A DNA stretch of 64,000 bases from Methylacidiphilales bacterium (GTDB taxonomy: Bacteria > Verrucomicrobiota > Verrucomicrobiia > Methylacidiphilales > UBA1321), in assembly GCA_026225555.1 (NCBI GenBank), contig JAMFSY010000016.1, positions 1 through 64,000 of the forward strand, given 5' to 3'. Below the pieces are notes generated by a model that had not been told where the DNA came from, did no database searches, and saw only the letters and a program-made list of their open reading frames with translations. How positions within the stretch are numbered: position 1 is the first letter of the stretch; the number at the start of each line of letters is the position of its first letter. Positions 25,414-33,401 of the stretch are shown here, in pieces. The position numbers and the translations under genes are program-made.

Positions 25414-26214
25414 ATGAGTCAGACCCGCGAGGCGGCCCTAAGCCTGCTTCAGAAAACCTACGGTTATCACAGCTTTCGCGGTGAGCAGGCGGAGATCGTC
25501 GAGCATGTGATCTCGGGCCGCAACGCCTTTGTCCTGATGCCCACCGGTGGCGGGAAATCGCTTTGCTACCAAATTCCCGCGCTGTGCCGTCCCGGCGTGG
25601 GGGTCATCATCTCCCCACTCATCGCCTTGATGCAGGACCAGGTCGATGCCCTGACGCAACTCGGCGTGAAGGCGGCGGCGATCAATTCGAGCATGACGGG
25701 CGAAAGCATCAGTCGCACGAAAAGCCGGATCCGCGCGGGGGAACTGGACCTCGTTTATGTCGCGCCGGAGCGCCTGTTGATGGACGATTTTCTGGCGCTG
25801 CTGCATGAGTCGACGGTCGCGCTCTTCGCCATCGATGAGGCGCATTGCGTCTCGCAATGGGGACATGATTTTCGGCCCCATTACACGCAGTTGGCCGTGC
25901 TGGCGGAACAGTTCCCCAACGTGCCACGCATCGCGCTGACCGCGACGGCCGACGGACCCACGCGGAAGGATATCATCGAGCGATTGCATCTCAGCCAGGG
26001 GCGAACCTTCGTCGCCGGCTTCGATCGCCCCAATATCCATTACAGCATCGTGCTGAAGGAAAATCCGCAGAAACAGATTTTGCAATTCATCAAGGAGACG
26101 CATCCGCGCGACAGCGGGATTGTCTACTGCCTCTCGCGCAAGATGGTGGATGAAACCGCCGCCTGGCTGGGCACGCAGGGATTCAAGGCGCTGCCTTACC
26201 ACGCGGGGGGATGA
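25414..26214 (+). CDS. recQ: RecQ helicase, N-terminal part (split gene)
   Basis: From the ATG at 25414, 266 aa encode the first RecA-like domain of a RecQ DNA helicase. This has the RecQ zero motif (YGYHSFRGEQAEIV), Walker A MPTGGGKSLCYQ, DEAH (AIDEAHCVSQWGHDFRPHY), ALTATA, and the opening of the second domain (DSGIVYCLSRKMVDETA). It ends at YHAGG followed by TGA, inside motif IV-V, where normal RecQ continues YHAG-M/L. The run of six G at 26205-26210 lies directly at the break. The remaining half is encoded in the next frame. Alone, this part could bind ATP and DNA but would lack motifs V and VI. Confidence 0.9.
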   Translation: MSQTREAALSLLQKTYGYHSFRGEQAEIVEHVISGRNAFVLMPTGGGKSLCYQIPALCRPGVGVIISPLIALMQDQVDALTQLGVKAAAINSSMTGESISRTKSRIRAGELDLVYVAPERLLMDDFLALLHESTVALFAIDEAHCVSQWGHDFRPHYTQLAVLAEQFPNVPRIALTATADGPTRKDIIERLHLSQGRTFVAGFDRPNIHYSIVLKENPQKQILQFIKETHPRDSGIVYCLSRKMVDETAAWLGTQGFKALPYHAGG

Positions 26215-27251
26215 CGGCCGAGGATCGCTCGCGCAACCAGGAGCGGTTTCTGCGCGAGGACAGCCTGATCATGGTGGCCACGATTGCCTTTGGCATGGGC
26301 ATCGACAAGCCCGACGTGAGGTTCGTGGCGCACATGAATATTCCGAAAAATATCGAGGCCTATTATCAGGAGACGGGCCGCGCGGGCCGCGATGGATTAC
26401 CCGCGAATGCGTTGATGCTCTACGGCATGCAGGATGCCGCGATGCAGCGCAATTTTATTGAGGAATCCGGCGCGCCGGAGAGCCAGAAACGGATTGAGCA
26501 TCAAAAGCTGAACGCCCTGCTCGGCCTATGCGAAGCGGCGACCTGCCGACGAAAGGTCCTCTTGGAATATTTCGGCGACAGTTCCGAACCGTGCGGAAAT
26601 TGCGACACCTGCCACGCGCCACCGGTGACCTTCGACGGAACCGTGGCCGCGCAGAAGGCGCTCTCCTGCGCCTATCGCACGGGGCAACGCTTCGGCGTCG
26701 GGTATCTGACCGATGTGCTGCTGGGAAAAAGCGACGAGCGGATGTTGCGCTTCGGCCACAACCAAATCAGCACCTTCGGCATTGGCACCGAATATTCGAA
26801 GGGCGAGTGGCAAGGCATCTTCCGCCAATTGGTCGCGTTGCATCTCCTGACTGCCGACGGCAGCGAATTCGGAGGGCTCAAAATTACCCCGCGAGGGCAG
26901 GTTTTCTTGAAGCAAAAGGAAGAGCTGCAATTGCGCAAGTTCACGGCGAAATCCAAGGGCAAGGCGGCCGTGTCGCAGGCGGCGCGACCCCTGGTGGTTC
27001 TGGATGACATCGCGGATCAAAGGCTGTTTACCGCGCTGAAGGCCACGCGGTTGGAACTGGCGAGGGAGCAGAATGTCCCGCCCTACGTTATTTTTCACGA
27101 CAAGACCTTGCGCGAGCTGGCGATCCATCGACCGACGTCCCTTGCCGCGATGTCCGGCATCAGTGGCGTAGGCCAGAGCAAGATGGAGCGCTATGGGGAG
27201 ACGTTCCTGGAAGTGATCTCTGAATACGGCAACCGCGCGGCGATGGAGTAG
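26211..27251 (+). CDS. recQ: RecQ helicase, C-terminal part (split gene)
   Basis: The 346 aa continue RecQ exactly where the first frame stops: MTAEDRSRNQERFLREDSLI, motif V (VATIAFGMGIDKPDVRF), motif VI (YYQETGRAGRDGLP), the zinc-binding domain (CRRKVLLEYFG and CGNCDTCH), the winged helix (GQRFGVGYLTDVLLG), and an HRDC domain at the end (NVPPYVIFHDKTL). The start codon overlaps the upstream stop as ATGA, so the second part could be made by coupled re-initiation. It could also be fused to the first part by a -1 slip on the G6 run, which gives YHAGG-MTAED. Alternatively one G is missing from the sequence. Confidence 0.9.
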   Translation: MTAEDRSRNQERFLREDSLIMVATIAFGMGIDKPDVRFVAHMNIPKNIEAYYQETGRAGRDGLPANALMLYGMQDAAMQRNFIEESGAPESQKRIEHQKLNALLGLCEAATCRRKVLLEYFGDSSEPCGNCDTCHAPPVTFDGTVAAQKALSCAYRTGQRFGVGYLTDVLLGKSDERMLRFGHNQISTFGIGTEYSKGEWQGIFRQLVALHLLTADGSEFGGLKITPRGQVFLKQKEELQLRKFTAKSKGKAAVSQAARPLVVLDDIADQRLFTALKATRLELAREQNVPPYVIFHDKTLRELAIHRPTSLAAMSGISGVGQSKMERYGETFLEVISEYGNRAAME

Positions 27252-27273
27252 CCGCGCCCTTACGAACGCGGCT
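27250..27273. terminator. Hairpin at the recQ stop, between convergent genes
   Basis: AGCCGCG and CGCGGCT form a 7-bp stem around a 10-base loop that begins within the recQ stop codon and ends 20 bp before the opposing gene. No T-run follows, so termination would be weak. Confidence 0.35.
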
Positions 27274-27292
27274 ATCACCTGCGGCAACGGCT

Positions 27293-27757
27293 CTATTTCG
27301 CCAGGAAATTCTCCAGTCGATCGAACGTGCTATTCCAGCCTCCGTTGTGCCGGTCGCGCTGTTCGACAGACAGGAAGAGAGTTTGATGAAAGGTCATTTT
27401 TGTTTTCCCGCCCTCTTCGGCAAGGGTCAAGGTGATGAGCATCTCATTCTCGGGCTTCCCGTCGTCGCCTTCCCAGGCAAAGGTGAAGACCATTCGCTCG
27501 GGTTTGACGATCTCGCGATAGACGCCGCCGTGCCAGAAGCCCTCGCCGCCATCCTCCGCGCGCATGCAGCAACGAAATGGCGTGCCGACGCGGAATTCAT
27601 CTTCGATGAGTACTGCGGGATGATTGGCTGGCCCCATCCACTGGACCCGCTTTTTCGCGTCGGCCCACGCCTCCCAAACCAGCTCACGGGGAGCGTCAAG
27701 GACGCGAGTGACGATAAGTTCCGGACTGTCCGATGTTTCGATTTTTGAGCCGCTCAT
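27293..27757 (-). CDS. SRPBCC (AHSA1-type) domain protein
   Basis: The 154-aa protein is one helix-grip fold of the Aha1 C-terminal/START-like superfamily. It opens with LIVTRVLDAPRELVWEAWAD, the strand-helix that starts the domain, and then has VQWMGP, FWHGGVYREIVKPERMVFTF, and the closing helix (NGGWNSTFDRLENFLA). Such proteins bind small hydrophobic ligands. The family is commonly encoded behind an ArsR-type repressor, as here: it is the last gene of a four-gene minus-strand operon. No catalytic residues are defined for this group. Confidence 0.88.
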   Translation of the reverse strand: MSGSKIETSDSPELIVTRVLDAPRELVWEAWADAKKRVQWMGPANHPAVLIEDEFRVGTPFRCCMRAEDGGEGFWHGGVYREIVKPERMVFTFAWEGDDGKPENEMLITLTLAEEGGKTKMTFHQTLFLSVEQRDRHNGGWNSTFDRLENFLAK

Positions 27758-27760
27758 GGT

Positions 27761-28171
27761 TCAGGCCTTTTTCTCGCAGTTGATCATCCACGGCACGCCG
27801 AACTGGTCGATGAACATGGCAAAGCGCAGGGCCCAGAAGGTTTCCGCGAGAGGCATGCACACCTTTCCTTTTTCGGACAGGGCCTGGTAAATACGTTCGG
27901 CCTCTTCCGGCGTATCGACGCTGATGTTGAGGGAGAAACCGGATTGGTCTTGGGATCGCCCCTCGGGCGCATCGGAAGCCATGATGATGTCGTCACCGAG
28001 GGATAGGCGGGCGTGCATGATTTTATCCTTCTCAACCGGAGTACACTCGCCTGCCGTGGGAGAGTCATCGTAACGCAGCATCATGAGGATCTTCGCGCCG
28101 AGGGTTTTCTCGTAGAATTTGAAGGCGGCTTCGCATTGGCCATTGAGATGGAGATAAGGGTTGAGTTTCAT
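27761..28171 (-). CDS. VOC-family protein (PhnB/3-demethylubiquinone methyltransferase-like)
   Basis: The 136-aa product is a vicinal-oxygen-chelate fold of the PhnB type: LNPYLHLNGQCEAAFKFYEK at the start, GDDIIMASDAPEG in the middle, SVDTPEEAERIYQALSEKG, and the ending FWALRFAMFIDQFGVPWMIN. Despite old annotations, PhnB-like proteins are not proven methyltransferases. They probably bind or modify small molecules. The gene is third of the ArsR operon, 3 bp before the next SRPBCC gene, a pairing seen repeatedly in soil bacteria. Confidence 0.88.
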   Translation of the reverse strand: MKLNPYLHLNGQCEAAFKFYEKTLGAKILMMLRYDDSPTAGECTPVEKDKIMHARLSLGDDIIMASDAPEGRSQDQSGFSLNISVDTPEEAERIYQALSEKGKVCMPLAETFWALRFAMFIDQFGVPWMINCEKKA

Positions 28172-28216
28172 GTTGGTTGGATTTTCTGATCTGGGTTGTG
28201 GGATGGAAATGATGGG

Positions 28217-29137
28217 CTAACGAACTGAGGGCGTGGTTCTTTCGGCGAGCCGTTCGAGCATCTGTTGAAGTCCTTCCACCGCGCCGAATTCCTTCGCGGT
28301 TTTGTCGCGAAGCGCCGCCGTGTCGAAAAACAGCCGCACCGTTACCCGCGTTTTATTGCCCTCGCTGAAAAAAGTGGCCATGGAGTGGAATTGCGGGGCC
28401 GAAACGTGGTCGTAAACCAGAAGCTGAGGTTTCACGACTTCCACGTAGACGCTGCTATTTGGGTAATCGGTGCCATCCGGACCATGCATGATGAGCCGCC
28501 AGGTGCCCCCGGGGCGCACGTCCATTTCCTGGATAGTGCTGGTGAAGCCGTTTGGCCCCCACCAGGGCGCCAGGTGCTCCGGCTCGGTCCATACTTTCCA
28601 GACCAAGTCGCGCGGGGCATCGAGCAGGCGCGTGCCCACGATCTGTCGATCGACGGCACCGGTTTCCGCTCCGGTGAGATCTTGCAGGCGTTCGAGACTT
28701 TCGCTCCAGCCCTGCTCCATGCCTTCCAGCGGGCCTGTCGCCTCCGGCGTGGCCATGAGAACGCGGACGTGCAGGGTCAGCTTCGTCTTCCCGTTCAGAT
28801 CAGCGAAGGTGACGGTATTAAGATTTTCGAGAAACGGCTCATCACCGCGCTTCATCAGCGCCGTGGTGGTGAAGACGAGTCGCTCCGGCGGGGTGATTTT
28901 CAGGAAGGAACCGCCCATGGGATAGACAGTGCCGTCAGGCGCGCGCATATCGACGCGAATGACACCGCCGGGGCGGACATCCAGATCACACACGGGATTG
29001 GTGAATTGGCTGGGACCCCACCATTGCGCAAAGTGGCGAGGCTCCGTCCACATCTTGAAGACAAGTTCACGCGGCGCATCGAAGATGCGAACGAGGACAA
29101 GCTCCTTTTCCAGCAGGTCATCATTTTTTTGGGTCAT
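28217..29137 (-). CDS. Double SRPBCC (AHSA1-type) domain protein
   Basis: From the ATG at 29137 (MTQKNDDLLEKELVLV) the protein has 306 aa and two tandem copies of the same helix-grip domain. Copy one opens with RIFDAPRELVFKMWTEP and copy two with RLLDAPRDLVWKVWTEP. Each has a FAQWWGP or LAPWWGP turn and a middle motif DVRPGG. The repeat suggests an internal duplication. The start overlaps the end of the ArsR gene by 17 bp, so translation is coupled. An upstream in-frame start exists but lies inside the regulator's coding sequence. Ligand unknown. Confidence 0.88.
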   Translation of the reverse strand: MTQKNDDLLEKELVLVRIFDAPRELVFKMWTEPRHFAQWWGPSQFTNPVCDLDVRPGGVIRVDMRAPDGTVYPMGGSFLKITPPERLVFTTTALMKRGDEPFLENLNTVTFADLNGKTKLTLHVRVLMATPEATGPLEGMEQGWSESLERLQDLTGAETGAVDRQIVGTRLLDAPRDLVWKVWTEPEHLAPWWGPNGFTSTIQEMDVRPGGTWRLIMHGPDGTDYPNSSVYVEVVKPQLLVYDHVSAPQFHSMATFFSEGNKTRVTVRLFFDTAALRDKTAKEFGAVEGLQQMLERLAERTTPSVR

Positions 29138-29471
29138 GTTTCTTTCCCTTCTTTTGTATCTCGGCCAGGTATTCGTCGAGTCGATCAAAACTTTGGTCCC
29201 AAAAGCGCCGGTACTCCTCCACCCAATCGGCGACTTCCTTAAGGGGTTTGGTTTCCAGCCGGCAGGGCCGCCATTGGGCGTGGCGTCCGCGGGTAATCAG
29301 GCCAACTCGCTGGAGTACCTTGAGATGTTTGGTGATGGCAGGACCACTGATCTTAAACGGCCGGGCGAGTTCGCCGACGGAGAGCTCGCCAAAGGTAAGG
29401 CGCGCAAGAATGGCCCGACGGGTTGGGTCGGCGAGGGCGGCAAAAGTGGCGCTAAGACAATCGGCGGTCAT
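29121..29471 (-). CDS. ArsR-family transcriptional regulator
   Basis: The 116-aa winged-helix protein has FAALADPTRRAILARLTFG, then ELSVGELARPFKISGPAITKH and LKVLQRVGLITRGRHAQW, the classic ArsR DNA-binding unit. Metal-binding cysteines of the ELCV type are absent (the equivalent is ELSV), so it does not look like a metal sensor. This subgroup regularly heads operons of SRPBCC proteins, and the SRPBCC partners may bind its effector. It is the first gene of the operon, behind a strong promoter overlapped by two short palindromes. Confidence 0.92.
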   Translation of the reverse strand: MTADCLSATFAALADPTRRAILARLTFGELSVGELARPFKISGPAITKHLKVLQRVGLITRGRHAQWRPCRLETKPLKEVADWVEEYRRFWDQSFDRLDEYLAEIQKKGKKHDPKK

Positions 29472-29479
29472 CGTATTTC

Positions 29480-29534
29480 ACCTATAGGTTATCTAACTAG
29501 ATGGTTATATAATACACAAAGAAAGGGTCGTCAA
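29480..29534 (-). promoter_or_regulatory. Promoter and probable operator of the ArsR-SRPBCC operon
   Basis: On the minus strand, TTGACG (29534-29529) and TATATA (29511-29506) are 17 bp apart, close to the sigma-70 consensus. Just downstream of the -10 lie two inverted repeats: ATCTA-AC-TAGAT at 29491-29502 and the perfect ACCTATAGGT at 29480-29489. A dimeric repressor bound there would block transcription, so these are the likely ArsR sites. Confidence 0.65.
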
Positions 29535-29590
29535 GTCTTCGAGAAAAATTTTTACGAAATGAGAAATCCCAGACTCATCCACAAAAAGGG

Positions 29591-29619
29591 CTCCCTTGAT
29601 TCGAGGTGAATCAAGGGAG
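29591..29619 (-). terminator. Rho-independent terminator
   Basis: CTCCCTTGATTC and GAATCAAGGGAG form a perfect 12-bp stem with a 5-base loop. On the minus strand it is followed by CCCTTTTTGTGG, giving a U-run. It terminates the four-helix-bundle gene ending at 29655. A second small hairpin (CGCTCA/TGAGCG) lies at 29623-29638. Confidence 0.8.
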
Positions 29620-29654
29620 TTCCACGCTCAAGCCTGAGCGTCACCAGGAGGAAT

Positions 29655-30128
29655 CTATTTCGATTTGCTGGCATCACGCAGCGACCGGACTTCGTCGTGC
29701 GCCAGCTTGATTTCCGTCGCTTGCTTGGCCACGAGCGAACGAAGGGGCGCGGGCAACTCCTGTTCCTCGAGAGCCTCTTTGTACGCTTTAACGGCGGCAT
29801 CTTCGCCCCGTTCCGCTTCGGATAAAATGGCGTGACTGTCGTCGCTGGTCACCGCTGCCTTGAGATCGATCCAGCCGCGATGGACTGCTCCCGCCAGAGT
29901 GGTGCCTTCCTTTTGGGGATCCTCCTCGCCGAGGGAAAGCAACTCGCTTTCAAGGTCTCCGGCGAACTTTGATCGTTGCAGGGAAAGGCGGCTGAATACC
30001 TCTTTTAGATAGGCGTCTTTGACATGTTCCGAGACTTTGCGAAAGCCTTCCTGACCGTCATGCAGGATTTGAACAAGGTTCTTCAGCGTCTTCCGGGGAG
30101 TTGATTTAAATGTATCGGTTGAGCTCAT
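29655..30128 (-). CDS. PA2169-type four-helix-bundle protein (DUF2383)
   Basis: From the ATG at 30128 (MSSTDTFKSTPRKTLKNLVQ) the protein has 157 aa, all helical. The family pattern is visible: KTLKNLVQILHDGQEGFRKV, a second helix YLKEVFSRLSLQRSKFAGDL, GAVHRGWIDLKAAVTSDD, and AERGEDAAVKAYKEALEEQE, with E/H residues placed as in ferritin-like bundles. It resembles stress-induced proteins of unknown function seen in many soil bacteria. It is transcribed alone and ends at a clear terminator. Confidence 0.85.
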   Translation of the reverse strand: MSSTDTFKSTPRKTLKNLVQILHDGQEGFRKVSEHVKDAYLKEVFSRLSLQRSKFAGDLESELLSLGEEDPQKEGTTLAGAVHRGWIDLKAAVTSDDSHAILSEAERGEDAAVKAYKEALEEQELPAPLRSLVAKQATEIKLAHDEVRSLRDASKSK

Positions 30129-30292
30129 AATCGAAGGATTTAGCAGCCCCGGTGCCACTCCCCCTTGCGCCATTCCAACCGCCTTATGGCACGAGACATC
30201 TGGGCGGCGACGGAATTTGAAAATCCGGAAGACGCGTGCAAAACGCGCTGTCCGATTCGGGTAATGCGACCTCGAAGGGATCCTGCCGGCGA

Positions 30293-31222
30293 TTATTTGG
30301 CGTGGTGACCGGTGATCAGCGTATACGCGATCAACCCCGCGCCCAACAAGGGAAGGGGCGCGAACGCGAGCCGGATGCGCGGGCCGCTGAAGTACTGCGT
30401 CAACGTCGCCCCGATCTGCGCGCCGACCGCCGCGCCGGTCTGCATGATCAGGGCGATGAGGATGTCGACGTTGCCTTTCACGGCGTGCTCAAAGGAACCC
30501 ACGCTGGCCGAGACCACGATCTCGAAAAGATCGGTGCCGACGGCGATGTGGGTCGGGATGCCGAGGAGATAAACCATCGAGGGCATGCGGATGTAGCCCG
30601 CGCCTCCGCCGAGGAAACTGCTGAACGCGCCTCCAACAAAAGAGACGAGAAGAATCGCCCCGATGGAGATGGATTTGATGCCGGAAAAGGGAAGGGCGAT
30701 CTGCGGTCCCAACGGCAGACGCTGCACCCATCGCGCGAAATTGCTGAAGAACAGTTTGTCCTTCTGCACGGCGATCGACCCTTCGGAAGAAGACTTCCCT
30801 TTCGCCTGCGGAATTTTCAGGCTCAGCCAGCTTTCGAACGCCACGAAAACGGATATCCCGAGATAAACCACAATCGCCACCAGGCCGACGACCAGATCGA
30901 CGTGTCCGGCTTTTTTCAGGGCCTCAATGCCCTCGACGCCGGCCTGGATGCCAACGAGAGTTCCGGGCACCATGATGGCCGCGAGCCGGAGATCGATTCC
31001 GTCCAACGACCAATGTTTGCGGGCCGCGACGATCGATTTCCCGACGATGTGAATGAGATCGGTGCCGACGACAAAGTTCATCGGCACGCCCAAGGCGAAG
31101 AGCGCGGGTCCGGCCAGGAAGCTTCCGCCCACGCCGAAAAATCCGCCGAGAACGCCGACAAAAAAGCCCAGGGCGACCAGCAGGGCGGGGTCGATGGTCG
31201 CGCCGGAAATGGGGAAATGCAT
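30293..31222 (-). CDS. TauE/SafE-family anion exporter
   Basis: From the ATG at 31222 (MHFPISGATIDPALLVALGF) the protein has 309 aa and about eight hydrophobic helices in two halves. Each half carries the glycine-rich repeat of the family: GFFVGVLGGFFGVGGSFLAG and FVGGAFSSFLGGGAGYIRMP. NFVVGTDLIHIVGKS and HIAVGTDLFEIVVS are the matching second motifs. TauE/SafE proteins move sulfite, sulfoacetate or related organosulfur anions across the inner membrane. The start overlaps the stop of a small two-helix membrane protein gene (TGATG), so the two are coupled. The substrate cannot be deduced here. Confidence 0.9.
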   Translation of the reverse strand: MHFPISGATIDPALLVALGFFVGVLGGFFGVGGSFLAGPALFALGVPMNFVVGTDLIHIVGKSIVAARKHWSLDGIDLRLAAIMVPGTLVGIQAGVEGIEALKKAGHVDLVVGLVAIVVYLGISVFVAFESWLSLKIPQAKGKSSSEGSIAVQKDKLFFSNFARWVQRLPLGPQIALPFSGIKSISIGAILLVSFVGGAFSSFLGGGAGYIRMPSMVYLLGIPTHIAVGTDLFEIVVSASVGSFEHAVKGNVDILIALIMQTGAAVGAQIGATLTQYFSGPRIRLAFAPLPLLGAGLIAYTLITGHHAK

Positions 31223-31482
31223 CAGTTTCTTTGGCGGCGGATAAACCTGAGAATGGAGTAGCTGATCCCCTCCAAAACGACGGCCTGCACGATCATCAGG
31301 GCGATGGCCACCAGGGCATACTCGAGCCGGTGTTGCTGGAACAGCCCGAGCAGCCAACCCGAGAAAAAGCGCAGGACGAGAAAGAAGTAGGTGGCCAGCA
31401 GAACGCTATAAATCGCGAGGTGCAGGAGGGAGGATGTCAGGTCCCGGGTTTGGCGCGGGGACATCTTGTCGGGTCGGGACAT
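31222..31482 (-). CDS. Small two-helix membrane protein coupled to the TauE-like gene
   Basis: The 86-aa product has two predicted membrane helices (LLHLAIYSVLLATYFFLVLR and YALVAIALMIVQAVVLEGIS) and charged ends. Its stop codon overlaps the start of the exporter gene, so it is almost certainly its partner or an assembly factor. Similar small proteins are encoded upstream of TauE/SafE genes in related genomes, as far as I recall. The family is not named. Confidence 0.75.
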   Translation of the reverse strand: MSRPDKMSPRQTRDLTSSLLHLAIYSVLLATYFFLVLRFFSGWLLGLFQQHRLEYALVAIALMIVQAVVLEGISYSILRFIRRQRN

Positions 31483-31544
31483 GAAGCCCGACTCTAAAGG
31501 AAGTTTTCGGGAATGAGAATCAGGATCGGCGGCTCGAACTCATC

Positions 31545-33122
31545 TCAATGCGCGGCCTCGCGGGCGATGGCGCTCATCATCTTGGGGCGGTGAAGCAGCG
31601 GCACAAAAAACAGCGCGCCCAGGAAGAGCATGGCCATGATGTGGAACGAATCGGCGAAGGCCATGGTGGTCGCCTCGCGCCGGACGGTCCCAGCCAGCAG
31701 AGCCAGCGCGCGATGATTGGCAAGCCCGGGATCGGACGCAGCGGTGCTCATATGATGATTCACGTTTTGCATCCAGGTTTGCAGGCGGGGATCGGCGGTG
31801 GTCAGCCCTTCGGTGAGGCGCATCCAGTGAACGTTGGTGCGGTCGTTCAGCCAGGTGTTGACCCCGGCGATGCCGACCGCGCCTCCCAGATTGCGCATGG
31901 TATTGAAGACGGCGCTCGACATCTTGAGCTGCGACGGCAGGACCGAACCAAGCGCCATGTTGGTGGCGGGCACCACGCAGAACATGATCGAAAAGCCGCG
32001 CACAACCTGCGGCCAGAACAATTGATCGCCAGTCCAGTCGGAAGTAATCGAGGCGGTGAGCCACAGCCCGAGTGCGAAAGTGCAGAGCCCGAACACAATC
32101 ATCAGGCGCAGATCGATTTTATTGAGCAGGCTCGCCGTGATGGGCGCGCCGAAAATCATGGAGAATCCGGCCACAAAAACCGCGTCGCCGATCTGCTGGG
32201 CGTCGAAGCCGCGAATGCGGGCGAGAAAAAGCGGCAGGATGTAAACGGACGCGAACATGCCGAACCCGGCAATGAAGTTAAAAAGGCACGCCACCGCGAA
32301 AGCGCGATTGCCCAGGACGCGCAGATCGACAATGGGGTTGGTATGCGTCAGCGAGCGCACGACGAAAAGCAGGCCGGTGATGGCGCCGAGCCAGGTCAAA
32401 TTTCGGATCGTTTCATCGTCGAGCCAGTTCCAGCGGTAGCCCTCCTCCAGCACATATTCGAGGCTGCCGAGAAAGACCGCGAGCAGGACAAGGCCGATCA
32501 GATCGAAGCCGCGCAGGAGCGAGGGGTCGGGATCATCGACGCGACCGATCAGGCCAAGGACGATGGTGATGACGAGGCCGGGAATGACGTTGAGAAAGAA
32601 GAGCCAATGCCAGGAAAGCATGTCGGTGATCCGTCCGCCCAACGTCGGGCCGATCGTCGGAGCGAGGCTGCCCAGCAGGCCGAGCGTCGCGGGAATGATC
32701 GCCCGTTTCTTGCCGGTGAAGAGGGTGAAACCGGTGGCAAAGGTGGTCGGGATCATCGCGCCGCCGAGAAAACCCTGGATGATGCGCGCCACGATCATCG
32801 TTTGGATATTGCCCGCAAAACCGCAGGCGATACTCGACAACGTGAAGCCCGCCGCAGACACGATGAAGAGCCAGCGGGTTGAGAATGCGCGCGACAGCCA
32901 CCCCGCAAACGGGATCATCACGATTTCCGACATGAGATAGGCGGTCTGGATCCAGGACGATTCATCGGGCGCGGCGGCGAGGCCGGCCTGGATGTCGCTC
33001 ATCGAGCTGGCGACGATCTGTGTATCAAGCAGCGCCATGAATTGCCCTAGCGCCATCAGCGCGAAGATGGTGAGCTTCCGGCCCTCGGAAAGGCTGGCGA
33101 TGGGGGAGACGCCGCTGCTCAT
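31545..33122 (-). CDS. DHA2-family MFS drug exporter (EmrB/QacA type)
   Basis: The 525-aa protein has fourteen hydrophobic segments, the DHA2 layout. Motif A-like and motif C-like elements are visible: LDTQIVASSMSDIQ in helix 1, SSWIQTAYLMSEIVMIPF in helix 2, RIIQGFLGGAMIPTTFATGF, and LGLLGSLAPTIGPTLGGRIT (motif C of drug:proton antiporters). EmrB-type pumps work with an HlyD-type adaptor; such an adaptor (34868-35806) is encoded on the other strand of the same cluster next to a TetR regulator. No TolC-like gene is near. Substrates are likely hydrophobic toxicants. Confidence 0.92.
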   Translation of the reverse strand: MSSGVSPIASLSEGRKLTIFALMALGQFMALLDTQIVASSMSDIQAGLAAAPDESSWIQTAYLMSEIVMIPFAGWLSRAFSTRWLFIVSAAGFTLSSIACGFAGNIQTMIVARIIQGFLGGAMIPTTFATGFTLFTGKKRAIIPATLGLLGSLAPTIGPTLGGRITDMLSWHWLFFLNVIPGLVITIVLGLIGRVDDPDPSLLRGFDLIGLVLLAVFLGSLEYVLEEGYRWNWLDDETIRNLTWLGAITGLLFVVRSLTHTNPIVDLRVLGNRAFAVACLFNFIAGFGMFASVYILPLFLARIRGFDAQQIGDAVFVAGFSMIFGAPITASLLNKIDLRLMIVFGLCTFALGLWLTASITSDWTGDQLFWPQVVRGFSIMFCVVPATNMALGSVLPSQLKMSSAVFNTMRNLGGAVGIAGVNTWLNDRTNVHWMRLTEGLTTADPRLQTWMQNVNHHMSTAASDPGLANHRALALLAGTVRREATTMAFADSFHIMAMLFLGALFFVPLLHRPKMMSAIAREAAH

Positions 33123-33134
33123 TTTCGTGTCCGC

Positions 33135-33401
33135 TTAGAGCGCACTGGCACCGCCATCCACGCCGATGCTTTGGCCGTTGATGAAAACGCCCGCGGGCGA
33201 GGCGAGAAGAAGCGCCAACCCGGCCACGTCCTCCACCTCACCCAGGCGGCCATGGGGAATGCGCGCGAGATTTCGTTCCAGCGTGTCGGGATTTTCCCAG
33301 AGCGCCCGGGAGAATTCGGTCTTTACCGGGCCTGGCGCGATCGCGTTGATCCGGACCTGATGCGGCCCCAGTTCCACGGCGAGATTGCGGACGATTACCA
33401 C
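33135..33401 (-). pseudogene. C-terminal remnant of a short-chain dehydrogenase
   Basis: The 88 codons (VRNLAVELGPHQVRINAIAP, GPVKTEFSRALW, RIPHGRLGEVEDVAGLALLL and the end VFINGQSIGVDGG) are the last third of an SDR. The cofactor-binding TGxxxGxG and the catalytic Ser-Tyr-Lys are missing. The remnant begins exactly at the stop codon of the intact SDR gene upstream (GTG inside the sequence that ends it), so a deletion or recombination joined the two genes. A short product could still be translated from the GTG. Confidence 0.8.

Noticed and set aside
31548-32882. 444-codon plus-strand frame opposite the MFS gene
   Set aside because: It is a shadow of a long transporter gene, with a highly charged sequence and no family pattern.
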